This document shows, in pieces, positions 49,682 through 61,375 of a DNA stretch of 64,000 bases (the first letter of the stretch is position 1; each line of letters begins with the position of its first letter). The stretch is taken from assembly GCA_034508935.3 (NCBI GenBank), contig CM067450.1:8748602-8812601 (forward strand). The letters run 5' to 3'. This stretch comes from Berghia stephanieae. Lineage: Eukaryota > Mollusca > Gastropoda > Nudibranchia > Aeolidiidae. Below the pieces are notes generated by a model. It worked only from the letters and a program-made list of their open reading frames with translations, ran no database searches and had not been told where the DNA came from. Both the position numbers and the translations under genes were made by a program.

Positions 49682-49924
49682 ATGCCTCGAAAATGTTCTG
49701 ATTTTGATTGCAATTCAAATTATAGACATGGCGAAAAGACAACTGTATATAAATTTCCTTCGGATCCAATTGGGAGACAACTATGGATTAATGCACTGCC
49801 AAATAAAATCAATCCGAGTGATGTTACAGACTATATGGGTATCTGTGCCAATTATTGGCATCATGATGCTCCTATGAGACGGAAATCGAGGTATCCTTCA
49901 CCTGCTATTCCTCCAAATAAATAG
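49682..49924 (+). CDS. THAP-type zinc finger domain protein, short
   Basis: MPRKCSDFDCNSNY followed by VYKFPSDPIGRQLWINALPN is a THAP domain: C-x4-C at the start, then FP and W. The usual second zinc pair (C-x2-H-F) reads ICANYWHHDAPM here, so the last ligand would have to be one of the histidines two or three residues further on. The frame stops at 49924, about 80 codons in. THAP domains bind DNA and head P-type transposases. ATG at 49682 is the natural start, since MPRKC is typical of the family. Confidence 0.75.
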   Translation: MPRKCSDFDCNSNYRHGEKTTVYKFPSDPIGRQLWINALPNKINPSDVTDYMGICANYWHHDAPMRRKSRYPSPAIPPNK

Positions 49925-50159
49925 TCAAATACAATACCTCATTCTTGTTTGCGAAAAACAGCACCATCTCGTCAGACATTAAATTCGACAAGAGAATTTA
50001 GAGACAGGCGTCAGGATATTGATGAGTTATCAATTTTTCTTAAGAAAGATTTATTTGAAAATACAGAAAATGAGTTGGGAAAGACCTTTAAAGATTGTTT
50101 TGTTCAAGAGATTTCCTCTCATGGTTGGACTTTCTTCAGATTCTGAGTTTTTGCTCTTC

Positions 50160-50809
50160 AGGTCTTCTCTGATGAGACATGCTCTGTGCTCATGACGTCA
50201 CCTGCTAGTAACGCCTCGTGGAGGAATACAGCCCACTTTATAAAAAATGTCACCATGCTCTGGAAACTTTTAAACTGCAAGTCCTCTTTTCAACGAACAC
50301 GTCGAAATGATGTGGACAGGATTGCCATAGACAACGGAGAGAACGGCGAAAGAGGCATGCAACTTCTCTCAACATGGGCGCAGATCGTCATCTCTATGAG
50401 ACCCTCTGATTCTGTCCGTATTCAATGCTTCACAAAGGACACGTCACTAGCCTTGGAATGGACCTGTAGATCCTTGCAGGACATATCAAGGTACCTATTA
50501 CAGATAGACGAACCTTGGAGACACGAATACGTCTGTTTGGGATTTTTTCAACAAGACGATCTAGAACGGCATTTTGGGCATTTCCGCACCAGTGCTGGTT
50601 CGAATTACTATCTCTCCGTGAAAGATGTGCTAAATACACATGCTCTGGACAGCACAAGGCTCCTTCTTGGGATGGATCCAGATCTGGAACAATACGACGA
50701 AAAACATCACTGTCCTTTGTGCACTATGCCTTTGTCGGAAAGTGAAGCATTTTTTATTCAAAAAATGAAGGAGGAGGAGCTAATAAAAAATGTATCACTA
50801 GATGAATAG
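50160..50809 (+). pseudogene. P-type transposase C-terminal region
   Basis: After a TTCAG acceptor-like site it reads VFSDETCSVLM, TAHFIKNVTMLWKLLNCKSS, then FFQQDDLERHFGHFRTSAGS and NYYLSVKDVL. The DLERHFGHFR-GSNY block is diagnostic of P-element/THAP9 proteins. A stop at 50809 is followed by a different frame to 51180. Confidence 0.8.
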
Positions 50810-50814
50810 AATAC

Positions 50815-51180
50815 AGTGGTGTGCATTGCACTTATGTAGCTTATAAAAATAGGGAACTGCGAGGATTCCTGCCAAACTCTGAGTTAACAGAGTATTTTAA
50901 TTCTAGAGACAGGGATGGTTTATCTTCACTGTGCGAGGAGTTTTTAGAATTTTCACTCCTTTCATATTGTTTCTTTGTTAACAATAAATCAAAAATATGT
51001 AGGGCAAGATTAGCCGTAATTCTTGGCAATTTTGCAGAGACATTTGCAATCGATGTGTGTGTTCCTGTAAAGGCTATTCTATGCCTGTCCAATATATTTA
51101 TGAAGAGATTTTCAATTTTCAATTCGAAGAAGCAGTCGGATAGTTCTCAAAGGAAGATGAACAAACTGAGGTCACAGTAA
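50815..51180 (+). pseudogene. continuation of P-type transposase in another frame
   Basis: Reads EYSGVHCTYVAYKNREL and on through FVNNKSKICRARLAVILGNF. Its position and length fit the THAP9-type C-terminus, but conservation is weak. The offset from the preceding frame implies at least one indel. Confidence 0.5.
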
Positions 51181-52003
51181 TTGTTATATCAGCTCTATTT
51201 CTTTGTGGGTATCAATTTATCATCCTCATCATCATCAGTCCCACACTACCAACATCAACGTCTTTGCCACCATCATTATATTCATCTTCATTCACCACCA
51301 CTACCTCCCCCACCACCATCATCATCATTATCATCATCTTTGTCATTATCTATCAAAATAATTATATTGTCAATATATATTAGCCACAGCCGTTTACTGC
51401 TTTCACTCTAGTTCGACAGGTAAATTTTGCCGGACGCTAGTTCATAACAGATGGTGATTCACGGCCTGTGCCGAAAGGGCGAGTGAGCAATTTTTCCTAT
51501 TTTGATGATTTTTTTCTCAAGTTCAAAGTGGCGTAGTAAAGATGCTATTAGATGTTGCAATAAGATATTTTAGAGTCATAACTAGTGATCTACATACTTT
51601 TATTTGATATAATTTTAGTAGATCATTTGGAATTAGATTTTATAGGAAATAACCATAAAAATGGGTCAGAAATGTTAATTACTTCAAACGATATAATAAA
51701 AAATTACTTAGTTATCTGAGTTTATACAAATAAATGAGAAATACTGCAATAATCATCAATATTCACAGAGTAGAAATATAAAATCAAAGTCGTTTTGTAA
51801 TGAAGCATTGTTGAGATATCCGCTCACCTGTACAGCAATATCCTTTTTTGACAGCAATAAAAAAAAAAATGCGTAATCACCGAATTGTAGGGGTTTGTTG
51901 ATCAAATGATCAAAACGAACTGATTTTAGTAATGGCAATTGACAATTCTTAGGAAAAGATATGTTATATACATTCCTTTGACGTTTGTATAGATAATAAT
52001 AAC
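51181..52003. other. no gene seen
   Basis: CAT/CAC-rich simple sequence at 51215-51345, then AT-rich sequence. Confidence 0.45.
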
Positions 52004-52228
<225 letters not shown>

Positions 52229-52401
52229 GATCTTTATTGTCCATAAATATGGCAATTTGTCATTTAGTTACACTTGTTATAACGTTAACAAGGTTGAGAC
52301 TATGTCCCTTGATACTCGTGTCAGACGGATTGCCACAGAATTCAGAAATACCAAACTACTGGCCAAGTTATCAGCTGGGGATATGGTCGCTATTGATGCC
52401 C

Positions 52402-55400
52402 AATATCATTAGGGTTGGGCAAATCTGGGTCGAAATTTCAATTCCAGTGATTTCTAATGCCAAATAGTGTGTAGAATAGGAATCTGGAAAATTTTTTTGA
52501 AAAAAAATGATTCTTTAGGTTGGTTCAGAGCATTTTTTTGCAAAATGGCCGATTTTTTAGGCCAATTTTGATTTTTTTTAGATAATGCCTTTAAAAGACG
52601 CTTTTTATGCTAAATGTAAAGAACAGGTGAAGCCAAACACAGAAACCAAAAAACAAAATTAAAATCGGTTCAAAATTTCAGTTTTTATTGACTCATCATA
52701 ATTTCCAAGATGGCCGCCGTTTTTAACAATTTCTTAAATAAATTTTTTTCCCCTTAACCAAATGTACAAGTGTGACACATGTCTTAACCTGTTTTTGAAA
52801 GGAGAATACGATTCTGGTGACATAAAATAGAAAATGAGTGATTTGGGTCTTTAAAATGAGCAATTTCTGTCTTTTCTAAGAAAAAAGGGGAAAAGAATAG
52901 GGTCAAAGGTCAAGTCAAAGTCACCCATCGTCATCTTGATTGTCTACTTCAAATTTGTTACAGAATAACATTTGTTCCATTTATATTACTCAGTCCATTT
53001 TTTAAATCACTCAAGGGAAGCAACTCTAATTACTCAAAATTACATTTCAAAATGTGTAAACAATGTCTTGTTGACTTTCAGATGAATGAAAATCAGCCAT
53101 CAAGATGAGTGCCGTAACTACAAGAAATGAAGCAAAAAAGGATTTGTTTGGAAAAACATTTAAAGAACTTTATGAGTTCACACCAACTGCAAGCTTACCC
53201 GCTGGCCATATTGTTATTGGTCGAATGTTGGCATTATGCAAAACTACCAAAGGTATCAAATCATACAGCCGTGCTGATGCCAGTAAAATGGTAGCAAATG
53301 AGTTAAGAAGAGACTGGATTACAAAGAATGTCTACCCTATGAAAGAGCCTGCAGTTGCACAAAGAATCCAGAAAGATTATGAAAAATTTAACGCCTTAAG
53401 AAAATATGAAAATTCAAAGAAGATCAAGACTGAGAAATGGTGTGAAAATGCTGAAAACTTCAGAGATTCACTAACAAAAAATGCATATGACATACGATGT
53501 AATGATGCATCTTTCCAAAAGCAAATGGAAGAAGACTTTGGAGTAAAGATGACACAAGAAGATATTGATTTTCACCAAGATAACTGTTTTGGGAGTTAAA
53601 AGTTAATGTGTACCAACACTGTACCCAAAGACTGGGAGAGAATGAAAAAGAGAAAGCAGTCCAGAGAGGACTCAGTTCAAAAGAAACGCTTCAAACAGTG
53701 TGAAGATGAGAATGAACAGAAAGAAATAAATAGAAATGAGTTACTAAATTCAGTGATAGGTGAGAGTATTGACTCTGGGAACCTTAATCTTCATTCAAAG
53801 AGAAGACTCTTTACAGACCCAACAAAAGTAAACGCATCCTCATCAAAACATACCTTTGAACATATGAGTATGAATAGAGAAAAAAATTCCCAAGATTTTC
53901 CCATAACATTTCCGAAGGTTAAAATAAGAAACACCTCTAAAGCATTAAATGAAAGTGTGATACGATGTCTTGTTCAGTGTCAAAGTGAGAGCTCATGTTC
54001 AACAATGGAAGTTTGCAAAATAATGGTGAATGTTGCTAACATTGTATTTCATCAGGATTGGGAAATGCCAGAAAATAAGCATGAAGATGAATGTACCGAA
54101 AATGATAAAGATGATGAAACTTACTCATCAAGTGAAGAGGAGGAGCAGCAGGAGGGGGGTGAGAGGGATCAGAATGAGAAAAAGAAGCGAAAGTGTAAGA
54201 AAGATCTTGCTTTCACTCTACCAAGTCGAAGAACAATAATGAGATACCTAGAAGATGCATCCTATATGAGTCTCAAGTATGTAGCTCAACAACTTTTGAA
54301 CGATGAAGAATCTGTTGTTACTGTGGGACTTGATGACACAACAAAGGCAGCTGGTCATAAAACATATGACATTAAAACAGACCATATAACCATGAAAGGT
54401 AATTGTCAACCCAAAAAAACTCTCACAACTGGGTATATTGAAAATCTTAGTCATACTGGGGATGATGGAGCGGCTGCCTATAATCATAAGTTAAAGTGTC
54501 TTTCCATTTTAGCTGATTGTTCTGTGGAGGACTTAAAGAGCCATATAGATTTTTGGATGTCAGACAGAGGTTCTGATTTGGATGTTCTTTTGGAAAACTT
54601 AGGTGTGGATGATGAGAAAAGACTGAAATGCTGTGCTCATATAATTTTGTGTATAGACAATGCAATAGATAAGGTTTTCAAAAACACAGAGCAAATGGTA
54701 GGCATCCAAAAAATCCTGCAACTCTCTGCTGGTGAGGAGATTTTCAAATCACCTGGTTCTTCCATACACACGCTTGGGTTAATTGCCATTGCAAAATTGC
54801 TCTCTCCAAGTCACGCCTCACATACTGTCTCACTGTACTATGAATACAAGTTATGGCTAGAATCTAATAAGATTGAACTTTCTAACACATTCAAAGGCTT
54901 TGTTAGTAACAGGTTTGGTCGTATTGCTGAACTTGCAAAGATTTTTATCAGCCACCATGACTACATTAAAGACTTTTTTGAGGCTGTCGTAGATGTTAAC
55001 AGCAACAAGCTTGTTCTAGCCGTGGCCACATTTATACAAAACGAATGGTTCACTGCATGTGCCAGAATATATGTGAAAGTTGGAGAGCTTATTATATTTC
55101 CCTTAATGGAGTTTCTAGGCATTGACAAAAAGGGTCAAAAGAATGTAGAGAGAAGTTGGTCATCTGCAAAGACCTTCTTTGATCAGAAACTCTTTCTCTT
55201 AAAAGATATACAGTGTACAATTGAAGAAACAAGCCCAAATGGTATAGAGAAGTTAGAAGCTGCATGTTTAGGAGAAGTGATTGAATCTGTGGAGAGACAA
55301 ATCAATATGGTTCCTTATTTTAGAAACGAGGAGAACAGCAATGTTGATACCATCAAGTTGGGAAGTGCACCACTGACAAATTTAGGATGCGAGTCAGAAT

Positions 55401-56536
55401 TTTCCAAATTTGACCACAGGGTGAAAGTCGCAGGAGGAAGCACGTCAGTACAAACTCATTCAAAGAAGAACATTGTTGTGACAAATGGACTTCTAATAGA
55501 CTCCTCATTCAAAGATTTGCCTGAACATGGAAAAAGACAAGAGTGTTATTGGGCCAGATGTTCTAAACAGACTTCTGAAGTTCGAAAACTTGAAAAAGAC
55601 TTTGTAGAAACAATAAAGGCAACCAAAAAAATTCCCTCATTAAGAAAGAAAAATTGAAGTTAGAAAAAACTAGGAAAACTTTGAATACTCTTGAGCAGTG
55701 CAAAAAACATGGTGGACCAATCACCCCTGGCTGCATTGAACTTCTTGAGCAATTGAATAACACCCAACTGATCTTGGAGATTGGATATTTGCGGCTCACT
55801 ACTAGTCCACATATTCGCCAGATGAGGCGTGTAAAACAAAATGGAAAGTACATAATGCAAAAATTCACAAAAAATGAACTGTGTACATCCATAAGAAATG
55901 CAATTGCACCAGTAAATGAAGTAAATGAAGATGTTGAGTCATTGCTGAATTCTGTTCTCTAAAAAATAATCTGATGAACGTTTAATGCATTAGTTGGTTG
56001 TAAATGTTAAATCCCCAAGAAACAGTTTCAATTAAATAAAACTAAAGCTTGTTTTCCTTCTGTTCAATTGTTATTTTTTTGTTAGAGTGAATTTATATTG
56101 GATGTATGTTTTAATTACATAAGTTATGTGTCTCAAACTTTCTGACTTCATGCAGTTCTTGGAGAATTCAAGTTTTTAAAAAAAAAATATAGTCATTTTT
56201 TTTCTCTTTCAGCCAGTGGAATGGCTCTAAACCAATATTGTAGCGTGCAATTTATAAAAATAATGTGATATTTGGTTTTCTTGACCCCAAAAACATATAG
56301 TTTGCCACAAAAATCAAGTTACTAACCCTAATACTTTTTCTGTTATAGACCTTTTTCTACTTTCGGCCTTGAAAATGGCGGCCATTTTGAAAAAATGCTC
56401 TGAACCAACCTAAAAAAAATTTTTTTTCAAAAAAACTCACCAGATTCATAATCTACACTAAATTTGGCCATAGAAAACACAGGAAAATTTTGAAAAACTG
56501 AGAAAAAGTGCATATTTGCCCAACCCTAATATCATT
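52402..56536 (+). mobile_element. 4.1-kb DNA transposon of unassigned family, 9-bp target duplication
   Basis: The element is 52411-56527. AATATCATT flanks it at 52402-52410 and 56528-56536. Ends AGGGTTGGGCAAAT are perfect inverted repeats over 14 bases. A second conserved inverted block (TTTAGGTTGGTTCAGAGCAT and AAAATGGCCG, 52516-52555 versus 56382-56420) makes the ends about 150 bases long. It carries one transposase-like gene. The 9-bp duplication points to Mutator-, hAT- or KDZ-like transposition, but the protein fits none that I can name with confidence. Confidence 0.88.
53105..55962 (+). CDS. transposase-like protein of unassigned family, about 950 residues, two lesions
   Basis: MSAVTTRNEAKKDLFGKTF opens a 164-codon frame ending TAA at 53597. 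The next ATG (53606) is in the same frame, so a single stop separates the parts. The second part (683 codons) slips at AAAAATTG near 55653 into a 102-codon tail ending at 55962. Visible signals: an acidic/basic linker, DLAFTLPSRRTIMRYL, TVGLDDTTKAAGHKTYD (candidate catalytic D near residue 242 of the second part), WMSDRGSDLDVLLENL (candidate second D near 319), then CCAHIILCIDNA (a C-x2-H motif as in hAT, MULE, P and KDZ transposases), SNRFGRIAEL and WSSAKTFFDQ. The third acidic residue is not certain. The N-terminal part (YSRADASKMVANELRRDW, EEDFGVKMTQEDIDF) recurs in hypothetical invertebrate proteins. Function inferred from terminal repeats plus motif order. Confidence 0.8.
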
Positions 56537-56733
56537 TGAAGTGTTTGGCAGCATACTACAACAGATGTAGATCTCGGAAAAGACGCTCAATTGAAACACC
56601 TCATCACATAAACGCAGAGTCATTTGCATTTGCTGAGGTGGTGTCCTACATAGAAGAGTATGGCCAGCTAGGTGGAGACCTAAATCATGTTTTCAAACTC
56701 TCTGATATTAAGAAAGTGTATTGTGACTCCCTG

Positions 56734-59700
56734 CAAAAATTTGTTTGTTTGTTTTTAGGTGTTTAACGGCGCTTTCGACACTATTTAGGTCATTTAAGCG
56801 CCCGTTTCTGTTTTTTATCAATTTTTATCGGCCTTGAGGGGCCATAGCTACTCAAAACGTGTACTGTTGTAATAAAATCTTTATAAAATCATAATAGTTA
56901 CATGTTTGTTTTGTAAAAATATCTATTTACAATTTCTGCAGGAGTTCACATTCCTGCAGATACTTTAAAATTGTAAGCGGATCGACCGACTTGAACAGAG
57001 ACTTCAAGTCTCTGTTATCATAATGTTGTGACCTTATCTGTTCTAATTCTGTACATTCAATTAAAATGTGTTGAACTGTGAGGTCACAGTTACATCTTCT
57101 GCAGAGGGGTTTTTCATCCTTCTCCAGAAGGAAACGGTGAGTGAGGGCAGTATGTCCGATCCGGAGTCGAGTTATTTTTACCTCATCTCTTCTTTTTAGC
57201 CCCGAGTTGGGTCTGGGGCCGAGGTCACTTTTAGTTTGTTTTAATTTGTTATGTACATCTCGACTCCAGGATCGTTCCCATTCCTTTCGGACATGTTTTT
57301 TTTTTTATATTGATCTTTAAATCCGCGTGTGGGATTTTACTGCCCTCTTGTAATTCTTGGCTCACCGCCTCTTTTGCCAGTCGATCCGCTTCTTCGTTCC
57401 CTGGATACCCACATGACTCGGTACTCAGAGAAAACAAACTTTCTTTTTTTTAAAATAAATAATCTATTTGCACCTTCCAAGATACTTATGAGTCTTGGAT
57501 CGGTGCAATAAAAATTTGAGATCCCCTTAAGTACGGACAGCGAGTCAGACAAGATCAAGAATTTGTTCTTATTCGATCTCTCAGCCAAACGGAGAGCATT
57601 TAGGATTGCTCTCGATTCCGCTGTAAAGATCGAAACATTTTTATCCAGGCGAAGTGATCCTGTGCCTTCCGATGAGTGATAGGCACATCCTACTGCATCT
57701 GCGCTCTTTGAACCATCCGTGAAGATGTGAGTATAATTTTTGTATGTTTGTAATATTGCTTTTAGTGTCTGTTTGTAAATATGTGGGTCTGTTTGTGATT
57801 TTTCGAGTTTTGTTAGATCCAAATTTATGTTTGGTCTATGTATGGACCATGGTGGTGTCTTTGCCTCGACATATGGATGTATCCTATCTAGACTGATGTT
57901 CATGTCTGCGATGTCTTTTTTTATTCTGCAACCTAATGGTGGTGTCATTTTTGGGTGCTTGCGAAATTTTTCTTCTAGTGTCCTATCCGTGTAGTGTACG
58001 TGTTTGTGTGCTGGGTTGTCGTGCAGCGATGTGACCTTAGTAACATACTGGAGAGCCAATTTTTTCCTCCTGAGATGGAGAGGTGGCTCATCTGCCTCAG
58101 CATAAAGGCTTGCCACTGGAGAAGTGCGGAAAGCCCGAGTGCCAAGCGCAGTCCCTGATGATGAATTGGGTCCAGCATGCCTAAGTAGGATGGTTTTACA
58201 GAGCCGTATACAAAAGATGCGTAGTCCAATTTTGATCTAATAAGGGTTCGGTATATCTTTAGAAGAGTGTTAGTGTCCGAACCCCATTCCATGCTCGACA
58301 GAACTCTCATTATTCTCATTGCTTTCATGCATCGCAGTCTGAGATCTTTGATATGGGCAAGGAAATTTAGTTTCCTATCAAAGATCAAACCCAGGAATCG
58401 GGCTTCGTCCTTTACCTCAATTCTGGAATTGTTGAGATAAAGGTCAGGCTGTCTGATGCAGGCGTGTTTTCGGCAGAAGTGGACAGCTACTGTTTTTGAT
58501 GGGGAGAAGGAGAAACCATTGAGATTTGCCCACTCTGACAGTTTGTTTAGTTGGAGTTGTAACTGTCTCTCAATGGTGTCCATACTCGATTTTCTTCGAT
58601 AGCATACAAGAAAGTCATCAACATATAAGGAACAGTCAACATTCTGTCTCATTGCATTCACTATTGAGTTTATTTTAATCTCAAACAGAATGGGAGACAG
58701 AATGCTACCCTGTGGAACTCCCTCTTCCTGATCAAACGGATCAGAAAAGGTGGATCCTGCTTTGACCTGAAAGGATCTGTTGTTTAAAAATGCTCTGACA
58801 AACATTGGAAGGTTTCCTCGTAGACCAAGATTGTGCAGATCTTTGAGGATTCCGAATTTCAAAGTTGTGTCAAAGGCCTTCTCGAGGTCAAAGAAGATTG
58901 CTACCAAGTGCTCACCTTTGGCAAAGGCCTCATGAATGAAGCTCTCTAGTCGAACAAGGTGATCAACAGTTGATCTGTTCTTTCGAAAGCCACATTGGAG
59001 GTCGGAGAGGGAGTTGTTGTGTTCCAAGTAGAACATCAGACGCTTGTTGACCATTTTCTCCATCAGCTTGCATAGGCAGCTGGTGAGGGAGATTGGTCGG
59101 TAGTTTGAAGCGTCCGAATGGTCTTTCCCAGGTTTTGGGATTGGAATCACGGTGGCCAGATTCCAACTAGGTGGAAAAGTCTGTGTTGTCCATATCTTGT
59201 TATAGATATTCAAAAGGACAACCAGACTATCTTGTGGAAGATGTCGGAGTATTTCATACCTGATGTTGTCAGGACCCGTGCTGTGACATTTGTGTCACGG
59301 AGGCAGGCACCCAACTCCTCAAGTGTAAGTGGTTTGTTGTAGTCTTCAGTGTTTGTAGATGTAAAGTTTATTGGTGTGTTTTCTGCGTTTTGTTTATGGC
59401 GCAGAAATTGAGGTGTGTGGTGTGCAGACGAGGAGTTGTGCGCCAGCCTCTCGGCCAGAGTGTTGGCAATTTCTTGTTCTGTTTCAGCCACGGATCCATC
59501 GGGACGTGTCAAGTGATTTAGTGAATCACTATCAGATCCCTTCAGTTTCCGTAACATCTTCCACACCCTATTTAGGGGTGTCTGGCTATTTATTATCGAG
59601 ACAAAGTTTTGGAAGGATCTCCGTTTGTTTTCTCGGAAGATCTTCCTACACTTTGCTCTGTAATTTCCTAAATGTTGTGAAATTCTCAGGGATTGGGAAT

Positions 59701-60060
59701 CTCATCGCTTTCCTGTATGCTTTTTTCTTCTCCCGTAGGGCCGCTCGACATTCCTCTGTAAACCAGGGATTGTGTTTTCTCGGTCTACCAGAGGTTGTTG
59801 GTATTGTCGAGCTGCAAATATTTGTTAAAATATTTTTGAATTTGTCATAGCTGTCCACCTCTGTCGTAAGGAGTCTGTGACACTCCTGTGAGAAAGTTTC
59901 CCAATCTGCTCGCCAAACACTCCAACGTTTGGGCTGTGGGGCCCTTGAAGTCGGGGTGATGTCGAGGCAGACTGGAAAATGGTCAGAACCGTGATCGTCA
60001 TCGATCACAGTCCAGGAGAGCTCTGGAGCTAGTGTAGGATCACAAAAAGTCAAAAATTTG
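56734..60060 (-). mobile_element. I/Nimb-type LINE, copy C, 5'-truncated
   Basis: The element is 56744-60050 with duplication CAAAAATTTG at 56734-56743 and 60051-60060. It lacks ORF1 and most of the endonuclease; it starts (5') at the point matching 40800 of copy B. It has more differences from copies A and B than they have from each other, so it is somewhat older. Confidence 0.93.
56933..60050 (-). pseudogene. LINE copy C ORF2 fragment
   Basis: Retains part of the endonuclease (FCDPTLAPELSWTVIDDDHG), reverse transcriptase (FFDLEKAFDTTL, YVDDFLVCYRR) and RNase H (FTDGSKSADAVG). Frame changes occur near 59650, 59277, 58134, 57400 and 57300, and DTTW has become DTTL. Dead on arrival through 5' truncation. 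Confidence 0.88.
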
Positions 60061-60159
60061 ATGGAGACCCAACTGGCCATATTCATTCCACAAGACTTGT
60101 ACAGAAACTCCAAGAACACATTCCAGCACTTGAATCTCATAACAGCAAATCTGGTACTG

Positions 60160-60275
60160 TTTGTTTTGTTTTTAGGTGTTTAACGGCGCTTTCGACACTA
60201 TTTAGTTCATTTAAGCGCCCGTTTCTGTCTTTTATCAATCTTTTATCGGCCCTGAGGGGCCATAGATGATCAAAA
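60160..60275 (-). mobile_element. LINE copy D, 3' UTR fragment only
   Basis: Contains GGTGTTTAACGGCGCTTTCG, the hairpin loop and GGGGCCATAGATGATC, then stops. A clear target duplication was not found. Confidence 0.8.
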
Positions 60276-61069
60276 TAAGAGATGTATTTTCCTGCATTGG
60301 TAGTACTGGATCTGCTTTTGCTTTAACAAAGCAAGGTTGGAGCTCCAATGATTTGTATGTGACCGATCTCTTTTTATACCCTTTGTGTTTCTTCCTGAAA
60401 TAACATTTACTGATGCAGCTGATCTATTGGAATGTGTGTCTTGTTTCTCATGGCAACTCAATTCAGCGCTTGTTGATGGTTGTTCCGATGTATGTTATGC
60501 TCTGCTTGCAGGTTGTTGGATGACAATTCCATGTGTAGAAAAGCTGATGTCAGTGTTTACCTGGACCCCCCCCCCCCCCCCCCCCCACCCTCCCTTTCCC
60601 CCCCATCTCTCCTTGGGCTGATGTAATTAAAAAATGATCCCGAAGTACCAAATTTCTCCTGTAATATAACAATAAACTGCTTTCATTTTACCATAAACCT
60701 TTCTCTAATCCACCAAAGGGAATAACTGCTCTGTCAACAGTACAATCACAAAATATCCAATATCTTCAAAACTAGTGAATAAAAATCTACGAAATTTTAG
60801 ATTTAGGTCTAGCTATACACAGGCTATAACACTTTCTCTTTGATGTATATAGAAATATGTAATGCTCTAAAGTTATATAACAGTGTCTGTGAATTTTTTT
60901 GAAAATTTGAATATTTTAAAATTCATCCTTGAAGTCATTACTAATACTCTGAACCTTGAATTTAGTTATTATTTATCTAATATAGTCTATATACATCAGT
61001 GCAATCCAAACTTGTGACATGTGTGATGAAAACTAAGGAAGCTATGGCAGTTCAAAGTTTGGCAGTGGC
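60276..61069. other. no gene confirmed
   Basis: A 78-codon frame at 60385-60621 ends in poly-C (60567-60587) and resembles nothing known. A CAAAGGGAATAACTGCTCTG motif near 60715 echoes the repeat at 61070. Confidence 0.4.
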
Positions 61070-61255
61070 AAGCTCATTTTAACGCACTTGATGACCTTTC
61101 AAGGGCAATAACTCTGTGAAGATGACACTTTTTTTTTGGCAGCCGGCCAGAAATGGAGAGCCCACACATTATATTTACTTAAAAAATTGGTCTCATAAAA
61201 TCCCAGGTGGGGGGGGGGGGGGGGGGTGTTTCGCCCACTGGCCCTGGGTCTAATA
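61070..61255 (+). repeat. dispersed repeat ending in poly-G, second copy
   Basis: CCTTTCAAGGGCAATAACTC, then TTTTTTTTTGGC, then CCCAGGTGGGGG with about 20 G. Same arrangement as 48850-49155. Confidence 0.65.
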
Positions 61256-61375
61256 TAGCTGCTGTCTTCAGGATAGCATCAATTCCAGGAACAGGAAGAA
61301 AATTTGAGTGATTGTTGTATTCCGCATTCCTTTGTATTCTTCTTTGTGACAATTTCTTCTTTTTTCCTATTGCAG

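Larger units (their letters stand above)
49682..51180 (+). mobile_element. P-element/THAP9-like transposon remnant
   Basis: A THAP-like N-terminus (49682-49924), a coiled spacer (49949-50146) and a P-type C-terminal domain (50160-51180) lie in order, while the catalytic RNase H-like core expected between them is missing. Terminal repeats were not found. An internally deleted P element is the simplest reading; a decayed domesticated THAP9 gene is the alternative. Confidence 0.75.
52293..60150 (+). pseudogene. unrecognised invertebrate gene exon, interrupted by a DNA transposon and a LINE
   Basis: Three pieces, 52293-52410, 56537-56743 and 60061-60150, read as one frame once each insertion and one copy of its duplication are ignored: VETMSLDTRVRRIATEF, KLLAKLSAGDMVAIDAQYHL, KCLAAYYNRCRSRKR, then VVSYIEEYGQLGGDL, VFKLSDIKKVYCDSLQKF and DGDPTGHIHSTRLVQKLQEH to SHNSKSG. 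I recognise the LLAKLSAGD-A-YH-CL type of sequence from hypothetical proteins of many aquatic invertebrates, but know no function. AACAAG before 52293 may be an acceptor. A short LINE tail (60160-60275) ends the readable part. No change other than the two large insertions breaks this stretch, so the insertions are recent or the copy was functional until they landed. Confidence 0.7.

Noticed and set aside
60385-60621. 78-codon frame after LINE D
   Set aside because: It runs into poly-C and has no family resemblance; it could not be tied to the interrupted gene upstream.
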